From assembly GCA_012798485.1 (NCBI GenBank), contig JAAZND010000081.1, positions 1-17,077 on the forward strand: a DNA stretch of 17,077 bases, given 5' to 3'. A program made the translations under genes and the position numbers. Shown piece after piece: positions 5,915-12,375 of this stretch. Numbering within the stretch: the first letter of the stretch is position 1; every line of letters starts with the position of its first letter. This DNA is from Candidatus Beckwithbacteria bacterium. GTDB taxonomy: Bacteria > Patescibacteriota > Microgenomatia > UBA1400 > UBA1449. The notes beneath the pieces are model-generated. The model saw nothing but the letters and a program-made list of their open reading frames with translations. It was not told where the DNA came from and did no database searches.

Positions 5915-7141
5915 TTATCTTAATCTCTCTAAAATCTCTTCTAAACTTAAAAGTTCACTCTTTTCTTCTTTCCTTTTTTTCCATTCAATTTTCTCTCTAT
6001 TTCTTTGGGAAACTACCAAACGCACAGGACAACCGATAAGATCGGCATCAGCAAATTTTTGACCAGCTCCGATATCTTCTCGTTCATCGTAGAGAACTTC
6101 AATTTTTTGTTTTAATAATTGCTGATAAATCTCTTCTGCATAATCTTTGTTGCCTAAATCAAGAAGATGAACAGCAAAAGGCGCTACTGCTTCTGGCCAA
6201 ATAATGCCTTTTTCATCAGCCCATTTTTCAACAATTACACCCATAAGACGAGAAACACCAATACCATAACAACCCATAATTGGATAGAATTTTTCTCCTT
6301 TTTCATTTGCAAGTTCAAAGTCAAAATCCTTGGTATATTTTTGGCCAAGATCAAACACATTGCCAGCCTCTACAGCTCTACCTTTAACTAATTTACCTTG
6401 ATTACATTTGGAGCAAACATCTCCTTCTTTGCTTTGGGCAATTTGTTGATTGATACAATATTCACACTGATTACAATACAAAATATCATCTTCGCCAGCA
6501 TCAGTTAAAATCATAAATTCATAAGAAATTTTTTGCGTAAAACTACCACCAGAAGCTTCAGTCACTTTGGCGGTCAAGCCACAACGCTCATAAATCTTAA
6601 GATAGGCTCTCTTCACTTTTTCATAAAAGTTTTCAAAATCTTCTTGGGTCTGATGCCAGCTATACATGTCTTTCATGGGAAATTCGCGACCACGCAAAAG
6701 TCCTGATTTTGCCCTTAGCTCATCACGAAACTTAAATTGAATTTGATACAAAGAAAAAGGCAAATCTTTATAACTACTTACATATTCCTTTGCTAAAGGA
6801 GTCACAACTTCTTCATGAGATTGTCCCAAAGCATAATCTCTTTCTGTTCTGGATTTAATTTTAAATAAAACATCTATTTTGTCCCAACCTCCAGTTTTCT
6901 GCCAAATTGTTGCAGGATGAAGCGCTGGCATAAAAATTTCTTGTCCACCCAAAGCATCCATTTCTTCTCTTATAATATTTTCAATCTTGTTTAAGACTCT
7001 AAGCCCAAGAGGCAAATAAGTATAAACTCCGGCCATAAGTTTATTGACATAACCAGCCTTAACAAGTAGCTGAGCATTAACCGTGATTTCATCTTTTGGT
7101 GCCAGTTTTTTTGTTTTTCCAAAAAGTTGTGAATATTTCAT
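5915..7141 (-). CDS. proS: prolyl-tRNA synthetase, bacterial type lacking the editing (INS) domain
   Basis: It charges tRNA-Pro with proline. Class II marks are motif 1 around 43-75 (PLGLRVLNKIENIIREEM), motif 2 with FRDE at 138-141 and LLRGREFPMKD at 148-158, and motif 3 GCYGIGVSRLMG at 290-301. A C-terminal anticodon-binding domain runs from about 322 to 408. In standard bacterial ProRS an editing insertion of about 180 residues sits between motifs 2 and 3; here only about 30 residues occupy that place, and they carry a Cys cluster (C223, C226, C229, C243, C246) that looks like a zinc knuckle. Hence 408 aa instead of about 570. Editing of mischarged Ala-tRNA-Pro must be absent or supplied in trans. 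No Shine-Dalgarno site precedes the ATG at 7141. Confidence 0.96.
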   Translation of the reverse strand: MKYSQLFGKTKKLAPKDEITVNAQLLVKAGYVNKLMAGVYTYLPLGLRVLNKIENIIREEMDALGGQEIFMPALHPATIWQKTGGWDKIDVLFKIKSRTERDYALGQSHEEVVTPLAKEYVSSYKDLPFSLYQIQFKFRDELRAKSGLLRGREFPMKDMYSWHQTQEDFENFYEKVKRAYLKIYERCGLTAKVTEASGGSFTQKISYEFMILTDAGEDDILYCNQCEYCINQQIAQSKEGDVCSKCNQGKLVKGRAVEAGNVFDLGQKYTKDFDFELANEKGEKFYPIMGCYGIGVSRLMGVIVEKWADEKGIIWPEAVAPFAVHLLDLGNKDYAEEIYQQLLKQKIEVLYDEREDIGAGQKFADADLIGCPVRLVVSQRNREKIEWKKRKEEKSELLSLEEILERLR

Positions 7142-7238
7142 AAAATAAAATTTAAACTAGATTTATAACTTAATTTTTGAGTTTAAAAGTAAGTGACGCG
7201 GGATTTGTAATAATATATTTTGCATCAGCTTTAAATAT

Positions 7239-7262
7239 AGAGACGAGATTAATCGCATCTCT
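7239..7262 (-). terminator. hairpin between rseP and proS, weak terminator candidate
   Basis: Read on the minus strand AGAGATGCGA pairs with TCTCGTCTCT around TTAA (one G-U pair and one mismatch). It stands about 27 bases after the rseP stop. It is followed by ATATTTAAAG rather than a clean T run, so it could be an RNA-processing or 3'-end stem instead of an efficient terminator. No other clear signal fills the 147-base gap. Confidence 0.4.
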
Positions 7263-7288
7263 TTAAATCAAATTTCATTTTAAAATTT

Positions 7289-8407
7289 CTATTTTACCAA
7301 TCTCATTACATCCAAAACTGTCACCAAAATCATGAGTCCAATTAAAAATAACATTCCAATCATATTTAAATACATTTCAATTTTAGTATTAATTTTGCTA
7401 CCCTTGGCTTTTTCAATAAGCAGAAGCAAAAATCTTCCCCCATCCAAAGCTGGAAAAGGCAAAGCATTCACAACAGCAAGGTTGATAGATAAAATACCGA
7501 TAAATTTTATCAATACTAAAATTCCAGCCGAAGCAGCATCAGAGGTCATCTGATAAATACCAACAGGTCCAGCAACCTGAGGAGCAACGCCTGATAAAAT
7601 ACTAGTCACCATTTGTCCTAAACCTTCAATCATCAAAAGTGTCCAGGTATAAGTTTCTTGAATCCCAACCCATGCCGCTCTGAAAGGCATCTGCCAGGCT
7701 GGATAAAACACATTATCCACATTAGTGACCATTACGCCTACAGCTCCTTCTCCAGCTGGAGGATTTTCACGAGGGACTAAAGTAATCACTTGTTTCTGGC
7801 CATTTCTTTCGATAGCTATGATAATTTCCTTTCCACCTTTATCTTTGAGATAATTGACAAAATCTTCAGTCTTGGTCATTTGTTTTTCATCAATGGATAA
7901 AATTTTATCTTCCAGTTTGATACCAGCTTGCTGTGCTGGAGAATTGGGAGAAATTCCCTGTACAGTAATATAGTCAACTGTTTCTGGAATTCCAACTGAA
8001 GAGTAAATAATGCTAAAACAAACTACTCCTAAAACTAAATTCATAAAAATCCCAGCTAGCATCACAATAGTTCTTTCCAGTTTGGAGCGATTATAAAAAG
8101 CAGTTTTACTGGTTGTTTTTTCACTTCCCTCCTCCTGCTCGCCAAAAAGACGCACAAAACCGCCAAAAGGCAAAAGATTGAGAGAATAGATAGTGCTTTT
8201 AGCCTCCTTATCAACATCTTTAACCCAAAAAACACTTTTGAACTTACCTTTTAGATTTTGATAAAAACCGATAATTCTAGGAGGATAACCAAAACCAAAT
8301 TCATTCACTTTAATACCAATAATTTTGGCAGAAAGAAAATGACCAATTTCATGGATCAGCACCACAATTGATAAAACTAGTAAAAAAATAATAATTGCAG
8401 GAAGCAT
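7289..8407 (-). CDS. rseP: RIP metalloprotease RseP (site-2 protease family)
   Basis: An inner-membrane zinc protease that cuts substrates within the membrane. The first membrane segment carries HEIGH (H19-E20-x-x-H23). FGGFVRL at 81-87 is the membrane-reentrant loop motif, a single PDZ domain spans about 146-212 (QGISPNSPAQQAGIKLEDKI), and the second catalytic motif NALPFPALDGG is at 314-324 with the Asp zinc ligand D322. Further hydrophobic segments are at about 108-136 and 345-368. Length 372 aa with one PDZ is like Gram-positive and Patescibacteria forms rather than the two-PDZ E. coli enzyme. The ATG at 8407 has no Shine-Dalgarno site. Its place between frr and proS matches the ancestral bacterial order. 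Confidence 0.95.
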   Translation of the reverse strand: MLPAIIIFLLVLSIVVLIHEIGHFLSAKIIGIKVNEFGFGYPPRIIGFYQNLKGKFKSVFWVKDVDKEAKSTIYSLNLLPFGGFVRLFGEQEEGSEKTTSKTAFYNRSKLERTIVMLAGIFMNLVLGVVCFSIIYSSVGIPETVDYITVQGISPNSPAQQAGIKLEDKILSIDEKQMTKTEDFVNYLKDKGGKEIIIAIERNGQKQVITLVPRENPPAGEGAVGVMVTNVDNVFYPAWQMPFRAAWVGIQETYTWTLLMIEGLGQMVTSILSGVAPQVAGPVGIYQMTSDAASAGILVLIKFIGILSINLAVVNALPFPALDGGRFLLLLIEKAKGSKINTKIEMYLNMIGMLFLIGLMILVTVLDVMRLVK

Positions 8408-8419
8408 AAATTACAAATC

Positions 8420-8446
8420 CGAAATTCGAAAATCGAAATTCGAAAA
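8420..8446. repeat. tandem 13-mer copies beside the four-helix-bundle gene
   Basis: CGAAATTCGAAAA occurs at 8420-8432 and again at 8434-8446, separated by one T. The inverted form TTTTCGAATTTCG is at 8883-8895 on the other side of the gene at 8528-8881. Confidence 0.8.
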
Positions 8447-8527
8447 CAATTTCAAAGTAAAAACTAAAATTATCATTGATAACTGCAAAATCAATTTTAA
8501 TTTTTTCCTTTTAATTTTTAATAAAAA

Positions 8528-8881
8528 CTATAATTCTGTTTTTCTAATTATTGAACCAAAAATCATCATTAATTCAGTCGCCTCTTTAACTAATTGTTCT
8601 TTTCTCTCTTTTAAACAATCTTCTTTACAATCTAATAAATTCAACCAAAAAATAGTTTCCTTGGCTTCTTTTCTTGAAATTTTAATTCTATGAATAAAAT
8701 CCTTTTTACTAAATGCTTCATTTGCTTCAATATAGTTTGCACCAATTGATCCAGAAGATCTTAGTAATTGTTTGATATCTTCAAGATTAATAATATCTTT
8801 TTTTAATTTTTTTAAAAAATCTCTAATATCTTTAGCAAATAAAAAAGTTCTTTCTTCTAAATCATATCTTTTTGTTTGCAT
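8528..8881 (-). CDS. four-helix-bundle protein (23S rRNA intervening-sequence-protein family), intact
   Basis: A 117-residue helical protein with the family signature: YDLEERTFLFAKDIRDF, LLRSSGSIGANYIEANEA around 42-59, SKKDFIHRIKISRKEAKET at about 60-78 and IFWLNLLD. A member from a 23S intervening sequence forms a pentamer of four-helix bundles; a biological role for stand-alone copies is not established, though nucleic-acid binding is suspected. It is a paralogue of the decayed copy at 5477-5847. It sits where uppS-cdsA-dxr would lie in many bacteria, between frr and rseP, and is bracketed by TCGAAATTCGAAAA-type inverted repeats, one of which begins two bases upstream of its start codon. 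That suggests it came as a unit. Confidence 0.88.
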   Translation of the reverse strand: MQTKRYDLEERTFLFAKDIRDFLKKLKKDIINLEDIKQLLRSSGSIGANYIEANEAFSKKDFIHRIKISRKEAKETIFWLNLLDCKEDCLKERKEQLVKEATELMMIFGSIIRKTEL

Positions 8882-8882
8882 T

Positions 8883-8914
8883 TTTTCGAATTTCGAACTT
8901 TAAATATTCGAATT
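8883..8914. repeat. inverted partner of the 13-mer repeats, upstream of the four-helix-bundle gene
   Basis: TTTTCGAATTTCGA at 8883-8896 is the exact reverse complement of 8433-8446. A partial further copy, ATTCGAATTT, is at 8905-8914. Together with the two copies at 8420-8446 they bracket the gene. Confidence 0.75.
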
Positions 8915-8921
8915 TATGTTT

Positions 8922-9476
8922 TTAGACTGTCATTAACTCTTGCTCTTTGGCTTTGACCATGTCATCAATTTTTTTGATTGTCTCGTCAGTGATTTTTTGT
9001 AAATTTTCCAGATTTCTTTTGACATCGTCTTCGCTTACTCCGCCGACATTTTTTTCATCTTCAATTTCTTTTTTGAAATGGGTACGTTCCTGTCTAACCA
9101 TCGCACGATGCGCTTCAGCTTTTTGACTCATAAGCTTGACCAAATCTCTTCTAGTTTCCTCTGTTAAAGGAGGAATAGCAATACGAATAATTTCTCCACT
9201 GACAACCGGGTTTAAACGTAATTCGCTTCCGGCAATTCCTCTTTCTAGATCTTTTAACACTGATTTATCCCAGGGAGAAATGACAATTGTCTGCGCATCT
9301 GGAGCCGAGATTGAAGCCAATTCTCTTACTTCCATCCAAGAACCACCATAAGCCTGCACTTTAAGATGTTCTACTAAACTTGGTTTGGCTCTGCCAGTTT
9401 TAAGTGTAGTTAAATCGTCATTAAAAAGAGCAGTAATTTTATTACATTTATCTTGAAAATCAGTAAGATGCGACAT
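8922..9476 (-). CDS. frr: ribosome recycling factor
   Basis: RRF splits the post-termination ribosome together with EF-G. The 184-residue protein has the normal length and two-domain layout: domain I helices at about 1-30 and 105-184, and the small beta domain II between. Typical blocks are LKTGRAKPSLVEHLKVQAYG, ELASISAPDAQTIVISPWDK, AIPPLTEETRRDLVKL and the C-terminal DETIKKIDDMVKAKEQELM. It begins at ATG 9476 with no Shine-Dalgarno site, and it follows tsf as in most bacteria except that pyrH is missing between them. A 299-base gap with a palindromic element separates it from tsf, so it may not be cotranscribed with tsf, whose terminator stands in that gap. Confidence 0.96.
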   Translation of the reverse strand: MSHLTDFQDKCNKITALFNDDLTTLKTGRAKPSLVEHLKVQAYGGSWMEVRELASISAPDAQTIVISPWDKSVLKDLERGIAGSELRLNPVVSGEIIRIAIPPLTEETRRDLVKLMSQKAEAHRAMVRQERTHFKKEIEDEKNVGGVSEDDVKRNLENLQKITDETIKKIDDMVKAKEQELMTV

Positions 9477-9611
9477 ACAATTTTTAATTAAAAATTACAA
9501 ATTCAAAATTTTGCTTGTAATTTCTAATTTTTTTCACCAGCTGGCGGATTAATTTTAAATTATCTTTATCTTATCAAGTTTCTTGCCTTTTTTCAAAAAG
9601 GGATTTATTTA

Positions 9612-9709
9612 TGTCATTATGTTAAGACTGAAAGTCTAAAACAGAATCAGTATTATTTTTAGTCAAAAGAATGATTCTTTATAAGGCATTCTGCCTTAAC
9701 AAAATGACA
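9612..9709. repeat. 98-bp palindromic cloverleaf-like element
   Basis: The outer arms TGTCATTATGTTAAG (9612-9626) and CTTAACAAAATGACA (9695-9709) are complementary over 15 bases with one mismatch. Inside are three perfect smaller hairpins: AGACT/AGTCT at 9625-9637, AGAATCA/TGATTCT at 9643-9678, and TAAGGCA/TGCCTTA at 9682-9698. The end pattern TGTCATT...AATGACA recalls small non-coding palindromic repeats (MITE- or REP-like) found in many bacteria. It lies between frr and the tsf terminator. Whether it recurs in the genome cannot be seen here. Confidence 0.6.
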
Positions 9710-9711
9710 AT

Positions 9712-9738
9712 AAAAAAAGTCCCGCCAAAAGCGGGACT
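9712..9738 (-). terminator. strong intrinsic terminator of tsf
   Basis: AGTCCCGC (9718-9725) pairs perfectly with GCGGGACT (9731-9738) around a five-base loop. On the minus strand the stem is followed by seven T (9712-9718). It stands about 38 bases after the tsf stop and should end an rpsB-tsf transcript. Confidence 0.92.
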
Positions 9739-9775
9739 CTCTCTTAAATTCCTTTATTTCCTAAATTCTTATTTC

Positions 9776-10228
9776 CTAAATTGCCATTCTGACAAATTCA
9801 ATGATCTGAATATTTTCTCCAAGCTTGGCAATTGCTTCTTTGACTAAATCATCAATAGTTTTTTTGCTATCTCGAATATAGGTTTGAGCTAAAAGTTCTT
9901 TTACATCTTTAGGATCCATTGATGCCACCTGCATGGCAATTTCTTTACCTAAAACTTCAAATTCGTCAGTGGCAGAAACAAAATCAGTCTCACAAGCAAG
10001 TTTTACCATTGCTCCAATCCTAGCTCCAGCATGAACATAAGTGGCAATTCTACCATCTCCAGTTTCTCGATCTGCTTTTTTGGCAGCCTTATCAAGTCCT
10101 TTCTTTGCTAGCCACTGTTTGGCTTTTGCCATATCGCCTTTTGACTCTTCTAAAGCTTTTCTTACATCCATCACTCCAGCTTTAGTTTCCATTCTTAATT
10201 TTTTGATTTGATCTGTGGTAATTGTCAT
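9776..10228 (-). CDS. tsf: translation elongation factor Ts, short form
   Basis: EF-Ts exchanges GDP for GTP on EF-Tu. From ATG 10228 it is 150 aa, with the N-terminal UBA-like domain (DQIKKLRMETKAGVMDVRKA), the GDGRIATYVHAGARIGAM strand block and the TDFV motif at 81-84 that inserts into EF-Tu. The core ends right after GENIQIIEFVRMAI, so the second core repeat and the coiled-coil domain of E. coli EF-Ts (283 aa) are absent, as in short forms such as that of Thermus. An in-frame TTG at 10249 would add seven residues (starting YIRDYF) that do not match the family, so I chose the ATG. It lies 82 bases after rpsB, probably in the same operon. Confidence 0.95.
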   Translation of the reverse strand: MTITTDQIKKLRMETKAGVMDVRKALEESKGDMAKAKQWLAKKGLDKAAKKADRETGDGRIATYVHAGARIGAMVKLACETDFVSATDEFEVLGKEIAMQVASMDPKDVKELLAQTYIRDSKKTIDDLVKEAIAKLGENIQIIEFVRMAI

Positions 10229-10240
10229 AAAGTAATCGCG

Positions 10241-10297
10241 AATATACAAATCATTAAAATATACAAATTATTGGTATATTGTTAAAATTCGTATATT
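10241..10297. repeat. four regularly spaced AATATAC/GTATATT sites in the rpsB-tsf gap
   Basis: AATATAC occurs at 10241-10247 and 10258-10264, and its reverse complement GTATATT at 10274-10280 and 10291-10297. Start-to-start distances are 17, 16 and 17. They can fold into alternative hairpins in the tsf leader or be protein binding sites; chance is possible in DNA this AT-rich. Confidence 0.45.
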
Positions 10298-10310
10298 AGT
10301 GAATAGTATT

Positions 10311-11072
10311 TTATTTTTGAGCTAATTGTCTACCTTCCAAAACTGCATCAGCAAATTTGGTAACCAAAAATTCAATTGATTTTTTGGCATCGTCATTGCC
10401 TGGAATTACATAATCAACCAAAGAAGGATCAGCATTACTATCCAAAATTGCATAAATTTTGATATTTTTGGTTTTGGCTTCGCGAATTGCAGTTTTTTCT
10501 CTCAAAGTATCAATAATAAACAAACTATCAGGAATATTTTTAAGATCTGTCAGTCCTCCAAACATTCTTTCAAGACGCAACATTTCTTTCTCCAAAATTA
10601 CTCTTTCTTTTTTTGTATAATGTTTAAATTCACCTTTTGGTAATCCTTCTTTTAAGGTTTTATAACGCTCAATTCTTTTCTTCATCTGCTCCCAATTAGT
10701 AATTGTTCCTCCTGGCCATCGAGTTGTAATATAGCCTACTCCAGCTCTCTGAGCATGAGTTTTAACAATATCAGAAGCCTGTCTTTTAGTACCTACAAAC
10801 ACAATAGTTTTCCCTTCTTGCATTTCTTTTTTGACAGCTTCACAAGCTTGAGCTAAAAGGTTTGAAGTTTTGATAAGATCAAAAATATGAACTCCATCTC
10901 TATTTTGCCAAATATATGGAGCCATTTTAGGATGCCAACGTTTGGCTTGATGACCAAAATGAACACCTGCTTCAAGCATTTCTAACAAATCGAATTGGGT
11001 TTGTTCTTGAGAGTTTTTTTCTGAAGTTTTAACATCATCAGTTTTAGCACTGACTGCTTTTTTGCTAGCCAT
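10311..11072 (-). CDS. rpsB: 30S ribosomal protein S2
   Basis: S2 binds late to the 30S subunit between head and body and is needed for S1 function where S1 exists. The 253-residue protein has an N-terminal polar extension of about 25 residues rich in Lys, Ser and Gln, then the family blocks LLEMLEAGVHFGHQAKRWHP, IIDTLREKTAIREA, IPDSLF and PLV-like SLVDYVIPGNDDAKKSI. GGTITNW and WPGG in the middle match S2 as well. The ATG at 11072 is preceded by AAGGAG with four bases of spacing, the clearest Shine-Dalgarno site in the window. It heads the probable rpsB-tsf operon and has a leader of up to about 140 bases with hairpins. Confidence 0.96.
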   Translation of the reverse strand: MASKKAVSAKTDDVKTSEKNSQEQTQFDLLEMLEAGVHFGHQAKRWHPKMAPYIWQNRDGVHIFDLIKTSNLLAQACEAVKKEMQEGKTIVFVGTKRQASDIVKTHAQRAGVGYITTRWPGGTITNWEQMKKRIERYKTLKEGLPKGEFKHYTKKERVILEKEMLRLERMFGGLTDLKNIPDSLFIIDTLREKTAIREAKTKNIKIYAILDSNADPSLVDYVIPGNDDAKKSIEFLVTKFADAVLEGRQLAQK

Positions 11073-11076
11073 TTTT

Positions 11077-11082
11077 CTCCTT
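11077..11082 (-). promoter_or_regulatory. Shine-Dalgarno site of rpsB
   Basis: AAGGAG on the minus strand, four bases before the ATG at 11072. Notable because most other genes here have no such site. Confidence 0.75.
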
Positions 11083-11093
11083 TTTATCCGTTT

Positions 11094-11198
11094 AAAAGTA
11101 AAACTGTTTACTTTTTTGGGATCCTCCCTAGATTCATCTAACTTTTGTTAAAGTCAGGAGCTTAGAATCCAGGTGCGTGATTTTCCTCTATAAGGAAA
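11094..11198 (-). promoter_or_regulatory. structured rpsB leader
   Basis: Three hairpins can form upstream of rpsB: a perfect 9-bp stem AAAAGTAAA/TTTACTTTT at 11094-11115, GGGA/TCCC at 11118-11128, and TTTCC/GGAAA at 11182-11198. None has a U tract after a GC-rich stem, so they do not look like a terminator for the upstream gene. An S2 autoregulatory leader is an inference from position. Confidence 0.4.
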
Positions 11199-11217
11199 TT
11201 AATTTATAATAAAAGAT

Positions 11218-11223
11218 ATTATA
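11218..11223 (-). promoter_or_regulatory. candidate -10 box of the rpsB-tsf promoter
   Basis: TATAAT on the minus strand in the 199-base gap upstream of rpsB; TTTACT lies 16 bases further upstream. Start near 11211 would give a leader of about 140 bases. A second -10-like TATTAT is at about 11206-11211. Confidence 0.4.
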
Positions 11224-11271
11224 ACAGAAAATTGAGGAAAGTAAATCTTAAACACTCTAATTTATATTCTC

Positions 11272-12363
11272 TTATATATCAGATTCATTAAACTTTCTCC
11301 CAAATAAATCTTGAGTATTATAAGCTTCAAATAAATAACAATATTTATCAAATACCTTATAATTTTTATTTAAATTATTCAATGTATATTTTAACTTAGA
11401 TTCATAAATCATCAAACTGTTTTCACCAAAAAAAGGTATATAAGGATTAAGTTTATAGTTTAAGTTTTTATATAAAGATAAAAGTTCATTTAAAATTTTA
11501 AAATTGGGTTTATTTTTATAGTATCCCATATTGATTAAATGTAAAATTAAACCTTCTAAAGCAATATTCCCTGTTCTTTCTCCTATCCCAAAAATAGTTC
11601 CGTTTATTGATCCACAACCAGCAAAAATGGCCGATAAAGCATTTGCCATAGATAAATAATTATTATTATGTCCATGAAATTCAATATTTTTCGATTCAAT
11701 CCCAGAATTTATCAATAATTTAACAAGACCAGGAATACTTAATGGCAAAGGGATAAAATCATAAGGCAATCCAATACCAACTGTATCACAAATTCTAATC
11801 TTAGGTTTAACTTTATATTTTGCACAAATTTTTAATATATCTTTTAAAAAACTCCTTAAAAATGACAAATTAGCCCTAGTCATATCAAGACAATCAATCC
11901 TTGGTTTAATTTTCAAATTAAGAAATTCTTCTATTTTAGCTAAATATATTTTTTTAGCCTGAGTTACATTTGATAAATTTTGTTGAGACTCAATATAATA
12001 ATTAGAAACTGGTATCATAATTCCAGCTTCCTTAACTTCAATATCTTTTAAATATTCTTTATTATCTTCTCTATAACTCAACCAAATAGTGGGTTCTATA
12101 GAATAGCCTTTTAAATATAGTTTCCATACTCTTTGAAAAAGTTCTTTTTCTTCCTTTTTATAAATAAAAAATTCAGCTTGTTTTATTGTTCCAGATTGAG
12201 CATTAAATTTACAAAAATACTTATAAATTTCAATGCCTTGATTTATATCAAAATTTAAGCCTCCTTGTTTGCCATCTCTATGTGTAGTTTCTGTTACGAA
12301 AATTTCTTTAGGTAATTTATATTTGACTTTATTAAATTGATATTCTAAATATTTATTTTGCAT
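11272..12363 (-). CDS. DRE-TIM metallolyase-family acyl transferase (isopropylmalate/homocitrate synthase type), catalytic domain only
   Basis: Enzymes of this family condense acetyl-CoA with a 2-oxo acid, or cleave such products, on a divalent metal in a TIM barrel. Seen here are VTETTHRDGKQ with R29-D30, ICDTVG at 191-196, the metal-binding H230-G-H232 in EFHGHNNN, and FGIGERTGNIALE at 258-270, the last being typical of LeuA/NifV/CimA synthases rather than HMG-CoA lyase. The usual RDGEQ is RDGKQ. At 363 aa there is no C-terminal LeuA regulatory domain. It follows the GT4 gene by 12 bases and no amino-acid biosynthesis genes are nearby, so a role in making an acidic decoration for a glycan or a small metabolite is more likely than leucine synthesis; this is inference. 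Very AT-rich codon use. Confidence 0.85.
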   Translation of the reverse strand: MQNKYLEYQFNKVKYKLPKEIFVTETTHRDGKQGGLNFDINQGIEIYKYFCKFNAQSGTIKQAEFFIYKKEEKELFQRVWKLYLKGYSIEPTIWLSYREDNKEYLKDIEVKEAGIMIPVSNYYIESQQNLSNVTQAKKIYLAKIEEFLNLKIKPRIDCLDMTRANLSFLRSFLKDILKICAKYKVKPKIRICDTVGIGLPYDFIPLPLSIPGLVKLLINSGIESKNIEFHGHNNNYLSMANALSAIFAGCGSINGTIFGIGERTGNIALEGLILHLINMGYYKNKPNFKILNELLSLYKNLNYKLNPYIPFFGENSLMIYESKLKYTLNNLNKNYKVFDKYCYLFEAYNTQDLFGRKFNESDI

Positions 12364-12375
12364 AAGGTGATACGA

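Noticed and set aside
8408..8527. CRISPR array from the short CGAAATTCGAAAA repeats
   Set aside because: Units are only 13 bases with one-base spacing and no spacers or cas genes nearby.
9612..9709. tRNA gene in the cloverleaf-like element
   Set aside because: No T-loop GTTCRANNC, no acceptor CCA-adjacent pattern and no anticodon arm geometry; the outer stem is 15 bp rather than 7.
10229..10249. tsf start at the TTG at 10249
   Set aside because: The extra residues do not match EF-Ts, which normally starts close to the UBA-like domain as from ATG 10228.
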